64,000 bases of DNA from Aldehydirespirator sp965220485 (lineage in GTDB: Bacteria; Actinomycetota; Acidimicrobiia; Acidimicrobiales; Aldehydirespiratoraceae). The stretch lies in assembly GCA_965220485.1 (NCBI GenBank), contig OZ244832.1, positions 930,001 to 994,000 on the forward strand, written 5' to 3'. The notes beneath the pieces were generated by a model. That model saw only the letters and a program-made list of their open reading frames with translations, made no database searches and had not been told where the DNA came from. This document shows, one piece after another, positions 33,313 to 42,652 of the stretch (position 1 is the stretch's first letter; each line of letters begins with the position of its first letter). The position numbers and the translations under genes are program-made.

Positions 33313-34605
33313 ATGGTTGAGATTCCCTTGGACCAGCTCGTCGGCGACGGCAGGGCGCACCGCTCGCTGTACACCGATCCCGGCCTCTTCGAACTCGAAC
33401 TTGTGCGCATCTTCGGGGGGACGTGGGTCTACATCGGCCACGACAGCGAGATTCCCCGACCCGACGACTTCGTCACCCGGACCCTCGGGCGGCGACCGAT
33501 CATCCTCACCCGCGGCCGCGACGGCACCGTGCACGCCCTGTTCAATCGCTGCACCCACCGCGGGACGACCCTGTGCCAGGAGCCGCACGGCAACAGCAAG
33601 AGCTTCGTGTGCACCTACCACGGGTGGACCTTCAGCAACGACGGGTCCTGCGTCGCGGTCCCGTACCCGGCGGCCTACGGGCCCTCCCACGACAAGTCCA
33701 CCCGCGACCTGAGGAGGGTGCCTCGGCTGGAGTCCCGTCGAGGCTTCTGGTTCGGCACGCTCAACGGTGACGCACCGCCGTTGGACGAGTTCCTCGGCCC
33801 GGCGAAGTACTGGCTCGACGTCTTCGTGGACCGGGCGCCGGAGGGGACGATCACCCTGCACACGCCGTACCGCATGACCTACCGCGGCAACTGGAAGCTG
33901 ATCTGGGACAACGGCTCCGACGGCTACCACCCGGCCTTCTCACACCTGTCCATCCTCAAGATGACGCACATCCGATACGGCGACGGCCGGTCGCTCTCCA
34001 ACTTCGGGGAACAGGACCCCGACGAGGGCCACATGTACAACCAGACCCTGGGGCACGGCCACACGATGCTGGACCAGCGACCGGGGATGGGGGAGTCGCT
34101 GTGGAGTCGCGCCCGCCCCATGCCGTCGAAGGAGCCCATGTACGAGGCGCTGGTCGAGCAATACGGCGAGGCGGACGCGTCCCGGCTCGTCGAGATGGCT
34201 CCCGGGCCGGGGCTGAACCTCACGGTGTTCCCGTCGTTCCATCTCATCGGCAACCAGGTCGTGGTCATCACCCCCCTCGAGGTCAACCTCACCGCGGTGA
34301 ACTGGTACCCGACCACCCTCGACGGTGCGCCCGACGTGGTCAACGAACTGCGCATGCGGATCGCGGAGGACTTCCCGAACTTCGGCGAGGTGGACGACTT
34401 CGAGAACTTCGAGCGCCAGCAGATCGGTCTGGGGATCCCCGAGATCGAGTGGATCGACACCAGCAGGGGACTGGACGTGGACCGCTCCTGGACCGACCAG
34501 CGGGGAATCTCCACGACCCCGGTCACCGACGATGCTCCGCTGCGGGCCTACCACGAGGAATGGAAGCGGCTCATGACCGTCGAGATGAACCTCACCGCGG
34601 GATGA
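33313..34605 (+). CDS. Rieske ring-hydroxylating oxygenase, large (alpha) subunit
   Basis: 430 residues. The Rieske [2Fe-2S] site is complete: Cys80-x-His82 (CTHRGTTLC) and Cys100-x2-His103 (CTYHGW). The mononuclear iron site appears as DNGSDGYHPAFSH. These enzymes add O2 to aromatic rings with help from a reductase/ferredoxin, which is not encoded here. A gagaggggc site precedes the ATG. Its stop overlaps the beta-subunit start as ATGA, so the two subunits are translationally coupled. Confidence 0.92.
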   Translation: MVEIPLDQLVGDGRAHRSLYTDPGLFELELVRIFGGTWVYIGHDSEIPRPDDFVTRTLGRRPIILTRGRDGTVHALFNRCTHRGTTLCQEPHGNSKSFVCTYHGWTFSNDGSCVAVPYPAAYGPSHDKSTRDLRRVPRLESRRGFWFGTLNGDAPPLDEFLGPAKYWLDVFVDRAPEGTITLHTPYRMTYRGNWKLIWDNGSDGYHPAFSHLSILKMTHIRYGDGRSLSNFGEQDPDEGHMYNQTLGHGHTMLDQRPGMGESLWSRARPMPSKEPMYEALVEQYGEADASRLVEMAPGPGLNLTVFPSFHLIGNQVVVITPLEVNLTAVNWYPTTLDGAPDVVNELRMRIAEDFPNFGEVDDFENFERQQIGLGIPEIEWIDTSRGLDVDRSWTDQRGISTTPVTDDAPLRAYHEEWKRLMTVEMNLTAG

Positions 34606-35177
34606 GCGAGCTGCTGGCGAGCGAACCGCAGCCGAGCGTGGTCGGCACCGGGTTCTACCGGTGGCTCCGCGAGATGCCCGAGGTCCGCGCCGGCCCGCCG
34701 GACCCCGACCTTCGGGCCGTGGTCGAGACGTTCCTCTACCACGAGGCCGACCTGCTGGACCGGCGCGAGTACGAGACCTGGTACGACCTGTTCACCGAGG
34801 ACGGGCTGTACTGGGTGCCCATCGGAGACGACGCCGACGACCCGGCCGGGGCGGTGTCGGTCGCGTTCGACGACCATCGCCGGCTCGGCGACCGGATCGC
34901 GTGGATGAACACCGGCAACGTGCACTCCCACCAGCCCCCGTCGGTCACCCAGCGCATGATCTCCAACGTGACGGTCTGGACCATCGACGAGCAGACAGCC
35001 CTGTCACGGTCCGCGTTCACGCTCCACGCCTACCGGCGGGGCATCACCGACAGCTTCGTCGGCCGCTATGAGCATGTCCTGCACATGGACGAGGGACGGC
35101 CCGCCATGATCCGCCTGAAGAAGGCAGTCCTGATCGACCGGTCGAGCCCGCTGCACAACCTCACGATCATCCTCTAA
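34602..35177 (+). CDS. Ring-hydroxylating oxygenase, small (beta) subunit
   Basis: 191 residues from ATG 34602 overlapping the alpha-subunit stop. The NTF2-like cone fold of beta subunits is recognisable: FLYHEADLLDRREYETWYDLFTEDGLYWVP at residues ~45-75 and NVTVW...SAFTLHAYRRG later. It has a structural role in an alpha3beta3 oxygenase. No signal peptide. Confidence 0.9.
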   Translation: MSELLASEPQPSVVGTGFYRWLREMPEVRAGPPDPDLRAVVETFLYHEADLLDRREYETWYDLFTEDGLYWVPIGDDADDPAGAVSVAFDDHRRLGDRIAWMNTGNVHSHQPPSVTQRMISNVTVWTIDEQTALSRSAFTLHAYRRGITDSFVGRYEHVLHMDEGRPAMIRLKKAVLIDRSSPLHNLTIIL

Positions 35178-35257
35178 CCATCTAGGGACGCCCAGCGGAC
35201 GAACTCCAGTAGTGGTGCAACCCCGGCTGACTGCAGGCGACGCCCGCCGTGAGCAGA

Positions 35258-35276
35258 TTCAAAATTGGATTTTGAA
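35258..35276. promoter_or_regulatory. Palindromic operator before the DUF4143 gene
   Basis: TTCAAAAT-tgg-ATTTTGAA is a perfect 8-bp inverted repeat in otherwise GC-rich DNA, ending 8 bp before the ATG at 35285. Its AT-richness and position suggest it overlaps the core promoter and binds a regulator, possibly the gene product itself or an unlinked repressor. Confidence 0.55.
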
Positions 35277-35284
35277 ACTGCCGG

Positions 35285-36511
35285 ATGGTGGCTAGCCTCG
35301 GGTTGGTGGTCGAGCGAGATCTTGCGCCGCGGCTTGTGCGGGCCGCCCGGTCGTGGCCGTGCGTAACGCTGACCGGTCCTCGCCAGAGCGGCAAGACGAC
35401 CCTGTGCCGAACGGTGTTCCCGCAGCATCGGTACGTGAGCCTGGAGGCCGTCGATGTGCGGGCCTTCGCGTCCGAGGATCCGCGGGGGTTTCTTGCGCAG
35501 TTTCCCGAGGGCGCGGTCATCGACGAGATTCAGCGGGTTCCCGATCTGCTGTCGTACCTGCAGGGCCTGATCGACGCCGAACCGGAGCCGGGCCGCTGGA
35601 TCCTCACCGGCTCGCAGAATCTGGCCCTGCTGGGCTCGGTGAGCCAGTCCCTGGCCGGGCGCACCGCGGTGATGCATCTGCTGCCGCTGGCCCGCAGCGA
35701 GGTCGTGCGCTTCGCCGAGCATCCCGCTGGCCTCGACGCCGCGCTGTTCGCCGGCGGATACCCCCGCATCTTCGACGTCGGCCTCGACCCTGCGGAATGG
35801 CTGGGCTCGTATGTGGCCACCTACATCGAGCGGGATGTGCGCACCGTCACCAACGTCGGCGACCTGGCCACGTTCCAGAGGTTCGTGCAACTCTGCGCCG
35901 GCCGCACCGCGCAGGTCCTCAACTACTCGTCGCTGGCCGGAGACTGCGGAGTCTCGCAGCCGACCGCCAAGGCGTGGCTGAGCATCCTGGAAGCGAGCTT
36001 CGTGGCGTTCCGGCTGCCGTCGCTGCGCTCGACGGTGCGCAAGCGGCTCATCAAGATGCCCAAGCTGCACTTCTACGACACCGGCTTGGTGTGCTGGCTG
36101 TTGGGCATCCGCAGCGCGGAGCAGTTGGTGGCCCACCCGCTGCGCGGCGCCATCTTCGAGACCTGGGTCGTGTCCGAGATGGCCAAGCACCGGGCCAACC
36201 GCGGCATGTCGGGTGAACTGTCCTTCTACCGGGACCGCAGCGGGGCCGAGGTCGACCTGGTCCTCGAGAGGCCCGAGGCCGCCACCCTGGTGGAAGCCAA
36301 GGCCGGCGCCACGCCCTCGGCGAGCATGCTGGCCGGCGCGGCCCGCGTGGGCGGCCACTTGGCCCACGCCTACAAGAACACCGAGGCGGTCTGCGTCTAC
36401 GGCGGCGACACCCCGATGTCTCGCCGCGACGGGCAGATCGTTCCCTGGAGCCAACTCCACCACACCGCGCTGCGTCAGCCTCAACCGGGTGGTGAGTTCG
36501 TTGCTGGCTGA
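35285..36511 (+). CDS. AAA ATPase, DUF4143 family
   Basis: 408 residues. AAA_14 N-terminal ATPase: GPRQSGKTT (Walker A near residue 33), VIDEIQRVPDLL (Walker B) and LTGSQN (sensor). The C-terminal DUF4143 region ends with the PD-(D/E)xK-like signature SFYRDRSGAEVDLVLE...LVEAKAG. Function of the family is unknown; many are found in accessory regions. Its 3' end overlaps the end of the convergent thiolase-like gene by 31 bp. A truncated relative lies at 63.2 kb beside another thiolase-like gene. Confidence 0.88.
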   Translation: MVASLGLVVERDLAPRLVRAARSWPCVTLTGPRQSGKTTLCRTVFPQHRYVSLEAVDVRAFASEDPRGFLAQFPEGAVIDEIQRVPDLLSYLQGLIDAEPEPGRWILTGSQNLALLGSVSQSLAGRTAVMHLLPLARSEVVRFAEHPAGLDAALFAGGYPRIFDVGLDPAEWLGSYVATYIERDVRTVTNVGDLATFQRFVQLCAGRTAQVLNYSSLAGDCGVSQPTAKAWLSILEASFVAFRLPSLRSTVRKRLIKMPKLHFYDTGLVCWLLGIRSAEQLVAHPLRGAIFETWVVSEMAKHRANRGMSGELSFYRDRSGAEVDLVLERPEAATLVEAKAGATPSASMLAGAARVGGHLAHAYKNTEAVCVYGGDTPMSRRDGQIVPWSQLHHTALRQPQPGGEFVAG

Positions 36512-37977
36512 CTGATCTCCAGCCGGCAACCAAGGATCAGGCGATGGGCTTGGACATCGGCGGCCGCGCCGACCGTCTCGGTGGTGGTGACTGCGTCGAC
36601 GGTTGCCTGGTCGTGTGCGGTGGCCCAGCCCCGGCTCCCGTCGCTGAAGCGGACCAGCGCTACCACGGTCGGGGACTCCTGAAGGAAGTCCACCGTCACG
36701 CCGTCGATCACGACTGGCCCGTCGCGGTCGGGGGCAGCCAGATTGCGGGGATTCAGCGCTGCGGTCTGCCGCGAGGTGACGAACGGCGACGGAGGTGGGG
36801 ACGACGACAGCAGGCCCAGAGCGTGCTTGGCCGCGATGCCGCCGCTGCCGTGCACCAGGCCGGTGGTGCCCGGAGCGTCTTCGCGCAGGCGGTCGACCAT
36901 GGCGATGAGGCCCTCTCCCGCGCTGAAGTTGGTGGGAGCGCCGGTGAAGGCCAGGCCGCCCGACACGGTGAGGGGGCGGCCGTCGTCGATCCCGAGCGCC
37001 TCAACGACGAGCGCGATCATCGAGGGGAAGCACGAATAGAGATCGAAGTGGCCGATGCCGGCGGAGTCCCCGGTGAACGAGAGCATGTCGGCGGCGGCCG
37101 CCTGCAGGCCGGGATGGACCGCGAGTTCGTGCCGGCTGGCCACCATCTCGGTGTCGTTGGCCATGGCGACCCGGCACGGGAAGACCATCCGGTCCGGCGA
37201 GATCCCGTGGTCTCGGGCCACCTCCAGCGAGCAGACGAGCAAGGCACCGGCCCGGTCGACGGTGTTGTTGGCCGACATGGCCTTCGTGTAGGGCCAGCTC
37301 ACCATCCGGTTGGCGGGGGAGACCTCGGCGATCTCCTCAGGTGACATCGCATGCCGGGTGGCAGCGTGCTCAACGCCAGCCGCGACCGCGGCGAATCCGG
37401 CGCAGAGCTCCGCGGCTCGATGGCGGTTCTCGTCCATCGTCTCGCCCCGCTGCGCCCTGATGGCGCTCTCGAGCAGCGCGAAGGCGTTTCTCGGCATGTG
37501 GCCTGCTGCCGCCTCCGCGGCCGGGTCGCCGATCACCAGCGGCGGTCCCCACAGCTCGTCGGGCGGAGGCTCGGTGCCGGGGTGCCGGGGAGCTTCGATG
37601 CCCTGCCGCCGCGCCATGCGGCGCGACCGGGTGCACTCGCCCGAGACGATCAGCGCCGCACCGACAGCGCCTCGTTGGATGCGCTCGGCGATGTCGGCGA
37701 GCAGCGCTACCGGTGTCTGCCCGCTGATGGTGGTCAACAGAGTGCGGGCGTCGGTCCCGAGGGCCTCGGAGACCCAGTGCCCCGGATTGCGATAGCTCCA
37801 CAACCCGCCGGCAACACCAACAAGGTCGACGCTCGGTGCGATTCCAGCCGCGCCGCAGTCGTTGATAGCCGCCCGTGCCGCGTCGATCATGAGCGAGACC
37901 GGCTCGCTGAGCGCATCCGGATCAGGCGGGGTCGCGATGGACACCCCGACGATGACAGGGGTCCGATCCGGCGCCAT
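36481..37977 (-). CDS. Thiolase-like (acetyl-CoA acetyltransferase family) protein
   Basis: 498 residues. N-terminal thiolase fold (VIVGVSIATPPDP..., AARAAINDCG) with VNG/HSGG-type segments later (GHFDLYSCFPSMIALVVEALG, VSGGLAFTGAP, LVHGSGGIAAKHALGLL). A C-terminal extension (VVALVRFSDGSRGWATAHD) resembles the added domain of actinobacterial SCP-2/thiolase-like acyltransferases. The role is probably acyl-CoA cleavage or condensation in lipid or steroid breakdown. A homologue runs off the right edge of the window. Confidence 0.82.
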   Translation of the reverse strand: MAPDRTPVIVGVSIATPPDPDALSEPVSLMIDAARAAINDCGAAGIAPSVDLVGVAGGLWSYRNPGHWVSEALGTDARTLLTTISGQTPVALLADIAERIQRGAVGAALIVSGECTRSRRMARRQGIEAPRHPGTEPPPDELWGPPLVIGDPAAEAAAGHMPRNAFALLESAIRAQRGETMDENRHRAAELCAGFAAVAAGVEHAATRHAMSPEEIAEVSPANRMVSWPYTKAMSANNTVDRAGALLVCSLEVARDHGISPDRMVFPCRVAMANDTEMVASRHELAVHPGLQAAAADMLSFTGDSAGIGHFDLYSCFPSMIALVVEALGIDDGRPLTVSGGLAFTGAPTNFSAGEGLIAMVDRLREDAPGTTGLVHGSGGIAAKHALGLLSSSPPPSPFVTSRQTAALNPRNLAAPDRDGPVVIDGVTVDFLQESPTVVALVRFSDGSRGWATAHDQATVDAVTTTETVGAAADVQAHRLILGCRLEISQPATNSPPG

Positions 37978-38008
37978 CAGACGACGGTACCGAACTCGCC
38001 GGGGGTGC

Positions 38009-39262
38009 TCAGCGTTCGGGGGTGAAGGCCACCGGCATTCGCAGCAGCCCGGAGATGAGCGGCGTGGGCTGGTGCACCACCTCCCCGGAGGGGTGGATGT
38101 CGGGGATGCGGCTGTAGATCTCGCGCAGGATCACCTGCAGTTGCAGCCGGGCCAGGTTCGCGCCCAGGCAGTAGTGCTCGCCGAAGCCGAACGCGAGCTG
38201 CGTGCGCGGCTGCTCGCGGGTGATGTCGAACACGTCGGGCTCATCGAAGGCCCGAGGGTCGCGCAGCGCGGCCGTGAAGTTGCACACCACCTTGCCGCCC
38301 TCGTCGATCCGCTGGCCGGCGATCTCGGTGTCGGCGTTGGCGGTGCGGCGGATGCTGCGGATCGGGGGCCGGTACCTGAGGATCTCCTCCACCACGCCCG
38401 GCAGGTACCGGTCGAAGTCCGACACCAGGAGGTCACGCTGGTCGGGCCACTCCGCGAGGATGCGGATGGCCTGCGCGGTCGCGGTCCGCACCGTCTCGTT
38501 CCCGCCGACCGACATCAGCATCAGGAACCAGCCCGCCTCCTCGTCGGTGGCGCCCGTCTGATCTCCCTCGACGCCCTCGAGGGTGCCGTTGACGTAGGCC
38601 GACATCACCGTGCCGTCGTGGGCGCCGCGCTTCTCGCGGGCCATCTCCTGGCCGAGCAGGTGGATCTCGAAAGCCGCCTCCAACGCCATCTGGAGCCGCG
38701 CCTCCGGGACGGCGTCCACCGCACCGGCCATCCGGTTGGAGATGTCGAAGATCTGCTCGCCGCGCTCGGGGACGCCCAATAGCTCCGCGATCACCCGCAT
38801 CGGCATCGGCGCCGCGATGTCGTAGATGCCGTCGGCGGTGCCCTCGGGAGCGATCCTGTCGATGACCTCCTTGGCGATCATCTCCACCCGGGGACGCAGC
38901 GCCTCCACCCGGCGGGGCGTGAAGATCGCGGCCACCAGCCTGCGGTACTGGCTGTGCTTGGGCGGGTCCATGTTGATCAGCATGTTCGACATGGCCTCAA
39001 CCCTGTCCGGGGCGGGGTCAACCAGCAGCGCGGTGCCGCGCTGCGACGAGAACGTCGCCGGGTCGCGCAGAACCGCTTTGGCCTCGTCGTAGCGGTGCAC
39101 GAACCAGCCGCCCAGAATCTCCGGCTGCGACATGCTCGTATCGATCGTTCCCGGCTGCCAGCTCAAGGCGCCGGCTTCACGCAGCTCGGCCAGACGCGCG
39201 TGGGGACACCCGCCGGCGTAGGCGTCGGGGTGAAGCAGGGTCGGCTCGCTGGTCTCGGTCAT
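38009..39262 (-). CDS. Cytochrome P450
   Basis: 417 residues from ATG 39262, chosen because ggagg lies 5 nt upstream; the frame extends further but without a ribosome-binding site. Heme-binding loop FGFGEHYCLGANLAR near the C-terminus, K-helix ExxR (EEILRYRPPIRSIRR) and I-helix GGNETVRTA are all present. Soluble bacterial class needing ferredoxin partners not seen here. It is divergent from the dehydratase gene across ~50 bp. Confidence 0.93.
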   Translation of the reverse strand: MTETSEPTLLHPDAYAGGCPHARLAELREAGALSWQPGTIDTSMSQPEILGGWFVHRYDEAKAVLRDPATFSSQRGTALLVDPAPDRVEAMSNMLINMDPPKHSQYRRLVAAIFTPRRVEALRPRVEMIAKEVIDRIAPEGTADGIYDIAAPMPMRVIAELLGVPERGEQIFDISNRMAGAVDAVPEARLQMALEAAFEIHLLGQEMAREKRGAHDGTVMSAYVNGTLEGVEGDQTGATDEEAGWFLMLMSVGGNETVRTATAQAIRILAEWPDQRDLLVSDFDRYLPGVVEEILRYRPPIRSIRRTANADTEIAGQRIDEGGKVVCNFTAALRDPRAFDEPDVFDITREQPRTQLAFGFGEHYCLGANLARLQLQVILREIYSRIPDIHPSGEVVHQPTPLISGLLRMPVAFTPER

Positions 39263-39312
39263 GGGGACCTCCATTCTGCCCGAGCGACGATGCGCCGTGA
39301 CGAGCCCGTAGC

Positions 39313-41184
39313 GTGGCTGCGATGGCTGCCCCACCCGGAACCGGCGAACCCCGCCCGCTGCACCCGGCAGCCGGTCCCGGCTCCGACCCGGGGCCCGGGC
39401 GCGGCGGTCTGAGGTCGGCGGCCTGGTTCGACATCGTGGACGATCCGCTCATGTCAGGGATCTATCTCGAGCGCTACGCCAACTACGGGCTCACCCGCGA
39501 GGAGCTGCAATCCGACAAGCCCAAGATCGGGATCGCCCAGACCGGCTCGGACCTGTCGCCGTGCAACCGGCACCATCTGGAGCTGGCCAAGCGGGTCCGC
39601 GAGGGCATCCGCGAGGCGGGCGGAATTGCCTTCGAGTTCGGAGTGCACCCCATCCAGGAGACCGGCAAACGCCCGACCGCCGCACTCGACCGCAACCTGG
39701 CCTACCTCAGCATCGTCGAGGTGCTCCAGGGCTATCCCCTCGACGGGGTGGTGCTCACCATCGGCTGCGACAAGACCACCCCGGCGTGCCTGATGGCCGC
39801 GGCCACCGTCAACCTTCCCGCCATCGCACTGTCGGTGGGCCCGATGCTCAACGGCTGGCACGAAGGCGAGCGCACCGGCTCGGGCACCATCATCTGGAAG
39901 GCCCGCGAGCTCTACGCCGCCGGCGAGATCGACGAGGCCGGATTCGTCGACCTGGTGGCCTCGGCCGCGCCGTCGGTGGGCTACTGCTCCACGATGGGCA
40001 CCGCCACCACCATGAACTGCCTGGCCGAGGCGCTGGGCATGCAGCTGCCCGGCTCGGCCGCCATCCCCGCGCCGTACCGGGAGCGGGGCCAGACCGCCTA
40101 CCGCACCGGCGAACGGATCGTCGAGATGGTGCGCGAGGACCTCCGCCCGTCCGACATCATGACCCGGGAGGCCTTCGAGAACGCCGTCGTGGTGAACTCC
40201 GCCATCGGCGGGTCGAGCAACGCCCCGATCCACCTCAACGCCATCGCCGCCCATCTGGGGGTCGCCCTCGACAACGACGACTGGCAGAAGCACGGACTGG
40301 CCGTGCCGCTGCTGGTGAACCTGATGCCGGCGGGGGAGTACCTGGGGGAGGACTTCCACCACGCCGGGGGCGTGCCCGCGGTGGTGGGCGAGCTGATCCG
40401 GGGCGGTCTGCTGCCCCATCCCGAAGCGCTCACCGCCAACGGGCGCACCATCGGCGAGAACTGCGAGGGGGCCCGCATCACCGATCCCGAAGTGATCCGC
40501 ACCGCCGATCAGCCGCTAGTGGACGACGCCGGGTTCGTGCACCTGTCGGGTAACCTGTTCGACAGCGCCATCATGAAGACCAGCGTCATCTCCGAGGAGT
40601 TCCGCCGGCGCTACCTGTCCGACCCCGACGACCCCGACGCGTTCGAGGGCCGGGCCATCGTGTTCGACGGACCCGAGGACTACCGGGCCCGCATCGAGGA
40701 CCCCGACCTCGACATCGACGAACACTGCATGCTCATCGTGCGCGGGGCCGGACCGGTGGGCTACCCGGGTGCGGCCGAGGCGGTCAACATGCAGCCCCCG
40801 GCCGCGCTGCTGGTGCGGGGAGTGCACTCGCTGCCGTGCATCGGCGACGGCCGCCAGTCGGGCACGTCCGGCTCGCCCTCGATCCTCAACGCCTCGCCGG
40901 AGGCCGCGACCGGTGGCGGGCTGGCACTGCTGCGAACCGGCGACCGGATCCGCATCGACTTGCGCCGCGGCCGCGCCGACATGCTCGTCGACGACGCCGA
41001 GATCGATCGCCGCCGAGCCGAACTGGAGGCCGCGGGCGGCTACCCGGTGCCGGAGTCGCACACCCCCTGGCAGGAGATCCAGCGGTCGATGGTCACCCAG
41101 ATGGACGAGGGCATGGTCCTGCGCCCCGCGCTGAGGTACCAGGACACGGCCCGCACCCACGGCCTCCCCCGCCACAATCACTGA
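39313..41184 (+). CDS. IlvD/Edd-family dehydratase
   Basis: 623 residues from GTG (ATG 39322 also possible). GCDKTTPACLMAAATVNLPAI (~residue 155, cluster-ligand Cys), CSTMGTATTMN (~residue 222) and the C-terminal CIGDGRQSGTSGSPSILN are hallmarks of the Fe-S dehydratase family of dihydroxy-acid, phosphogluconate and sugar-acid dehydratases. The sequence looks closer to sugar-acid (xylonate/arabonate) members than to IlvD, so I do not assign a gene symbol. Confidence 0.88.
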   Translation: MAAMAAPPGTGEPRPLHPAAGPGSDPGPGRGGLRSAAWFDIVDDPLMSGIYLERYANYGLTREELQSDKPKIGIAQTGSDLSPCNRHHLELAKRVREGIREAGGIAFEFGVHPIQETGKRPTAALDRNLAYLSIVEVLQGYPLDGVVLTIGCDKTTPACLMAAATVNLPAIALSVGPMLNGWHEGERTGSGTIIWKARELYAAGEIDEAGFVDLVASAAPSVGYCSTMGTATTMNCLAEALGMQLPGSAAIPAPYRERGQTAYRTGERIVEMVREDLRPSDIMTREAFENAVVVNSAIGGSSNAPIHLNAIAAHLGVALDNDDWQKHGLAVPLLVNLMPAGEYLGEDFHHAGGVPAVVGELIRGGLLPHPEALTANGRTIGENCEGARITDPEVIRTADQPLVDDAGFVHLSGNLFDSAIMKTSVISEEFRRRYLSDPDDPDAFEGRAIVFDGPEDYRARIEDPDLDIDEHCMLIVRGAGPVGYPGAAEAVNMQPPAALLVRGVHSLPCIGDGRQSGTSGSPSILNASPEAATGGGLALLRTGDRIRIDLRRGRADMLVDDAEIDRRRAELEAAGGYPVPESHTPWQEIQRSMVTQMDEGMVLRPALRYQDTARTHGLPRHNH

Positions 41185-41234
41185 CCCGCCGCACGCGGCG
41201 TGAGACGAATGGCCTTCGAGGAGGTACCGACGCA

Positions 41235-42053
41235 GTGAGCAAAGTTGTGCTGATCACCGGGGCGTCATCGGGCATGGGCCGCGAGGCTGCGATCCTGCTC
41301 GCCCAGCAGGGCCACCGCGTGTACGCCGGCGCCCGCCGGGTGGACCGCATGGCGGACCTGGCCGACCACGGCGTCACCGCGGTCGAGTTAGACGTAACCA
41401 AGGCCGACGACAACGAGCGCGTTGTGAGCCGGATCATCGACAGCGAGGGACGCATCGACGTGTTGATCAACAACGCGGGCTTCGGCCTGTTCGGGCCGGT
41501 CGAGGACATCCCGCTCAACGACGCCAGATACCAGTTCGAGGTCAACCTCTTCGGCCTGGCCCACCTCACCCAGCTCGTGCTGCCGCACATGAGAGCGCAG
41601 GGCTCGGGCCGGATCGTCAACGTGTCGTCGGTGGGAGGCAGGGTGTATTCGCCTCTCGGGGCCTGGTACCACGCCACCAAGCACGCGCTGGAGGGCTGGT
41701 CGGACTGCCTGCGCATCGAGACCGCTCCGTTCAACATCCAGGTCGTTGTCGTCCAGCCGGGTGCGATCAAGACCGAGTTCGGAGACGTGGCCGCAGACCA
41801 GCTGACCAAGCACGGCGACGACAGCGCCTACAGGGCCCAGATCGAGCCGGTGCTCAGGATGAGGGACCACCCCCGCCTAATGGACCGAGGCACCGACGCC
41901 AAGGTGCTGGGCGAGGTATTCGTCGAGGCCGCGACCACCGACAGGCCGCGCCGCCGGTACGTCAAGGGCATGCTGGGGCGGCCGGCGCTGTTCGTCAAGA
42001 AGTGGCTTGGCGACGGGGTCTACGAGTTCATGCTGCGCCGCGCCGTCCGATAA
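41235..42053 (+). CDS. Short-chain dehydrogenase/reductase
   Basis: 272 residues from GTG 41235 with gaggagg ~11 nt upstream. LITGASSGMGREAA (cofactor loop), LINNAGFG, SSVGG and YHATKHALEG (Tyr-x3-Lys) identify a classical SDR. It follows the dehydratase by 50 bp in the same direction. Substrate unknown. A weak remnant resembling its VVSRIIDSEGRI segment appears at about 42550. Confidence 0.88.
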   Translation: MSKVVLITGASSGMGREAAILLAQQGHRVYAGARRVDRMADLADHGVTAVELDVTKADDNERVVSRIIDSEGRIDVLINNAGFGLFGPVEDIPLNDARYQFEVNLFGLAHLTQLVLPHMRAQGSGRIVNVSSVGGRVYSPLGAWYHATKHALEGWSDCLRIETAPFNIQVVVVQPGAIKTEFGDVAADQLTKHGDDSAYRAQIEPVLRMRDHPRLMDRGTDAKVLGEVFVEAATTDRPRRRYVKGMLGRPALFVKKWLGDGVYEFMLRRAVR

Positions 42054-42142
42054 CTGGACCGGCCGCGGGCTGATTCGGCGTCGGCCCCCGTAGACTTACG
42101 GCTTCGCTGGGCACAAGGCCCGGTTGGTGGGAGAGAAAATCC

Positions 42143-42340
42143 GTGCGCGGAACTGTCAAGTTTTTCAACAGCCAAAAGGGCTTCGGTTTCATCTCGCGTG
42201 ACGATGGTGACGACGTGTTCGTCCACAATTCCAACATCGTCGGCGAGAACTACAGGAGCCTCGACGAAGGGCAGGTAGTCGAATTCGACATCGGGCCCGG
42301 TCGCAAGGGAGACGAAGCTCGGAACGTCAGACCGGTCTGA
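42143..42340 (+). CDS. cspA: Cold-shock domain protein
   Basis: 65 residues from GTG with gggagag upstream. The RNP1 (KGFGFISR) and RNP2 (VFVHNS) nucleic-acid-binding motifs are intact. It is a single OB-fold RNA chaperone of normal length. The symbol is given by family resemblance only. Confidence 0.92.
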   Translation: MRGTVKFFNSQKGFGFISRDDGDDVFVHNSNIVGENYRSLDEGQVVEFDIGPGRKGDEARNVRPV

Positions 42341-42652
42341 TCAGACAGGTTCGCTGTGCACCGCCGGCCAGCTTGTCCGGCAGCGCTCCACATTTGGTTG
42401 ACTGGGATCACTGTTCTTGTAGCACCCGGCGGCTAGGTCGCCGTCGACGGCGCCCAAACACTTGGATTCATCCCCGGCGAACACCGCTAGTCCAGTGACT
42501 AGGGGTGGGGCTCGGCGATGAGACGGGCCGGGCTGGGACGGTCGCGCTCCCGAATAAGCGGGTCGTGGGCCAGATCATCGAGAACGAGGGCCGCATGCTC
42601 TGCCGCGCCATCGGGTAGCCGGTCCGGCCGCCCGTCCCGTAACCTCCGCTGG
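42341..42652. other. Intergenic region with possible SDR remnant
   Basis: 312 bp without a gene. At 42550-42600 the plus strand reads NKRVVGQIIENEGRM, resembling a short piece of the SDR at 41235 (NERVVSRIIDSEGRI). It is too short to be certain; it may be a degraded duplicate end. Confidence 0.3.

Noticed and set aside
35174..36529. 451-residue open frame on the minus strand
   Set aside because: Antisense to the DUF4143 ATPase and of shadow composition.
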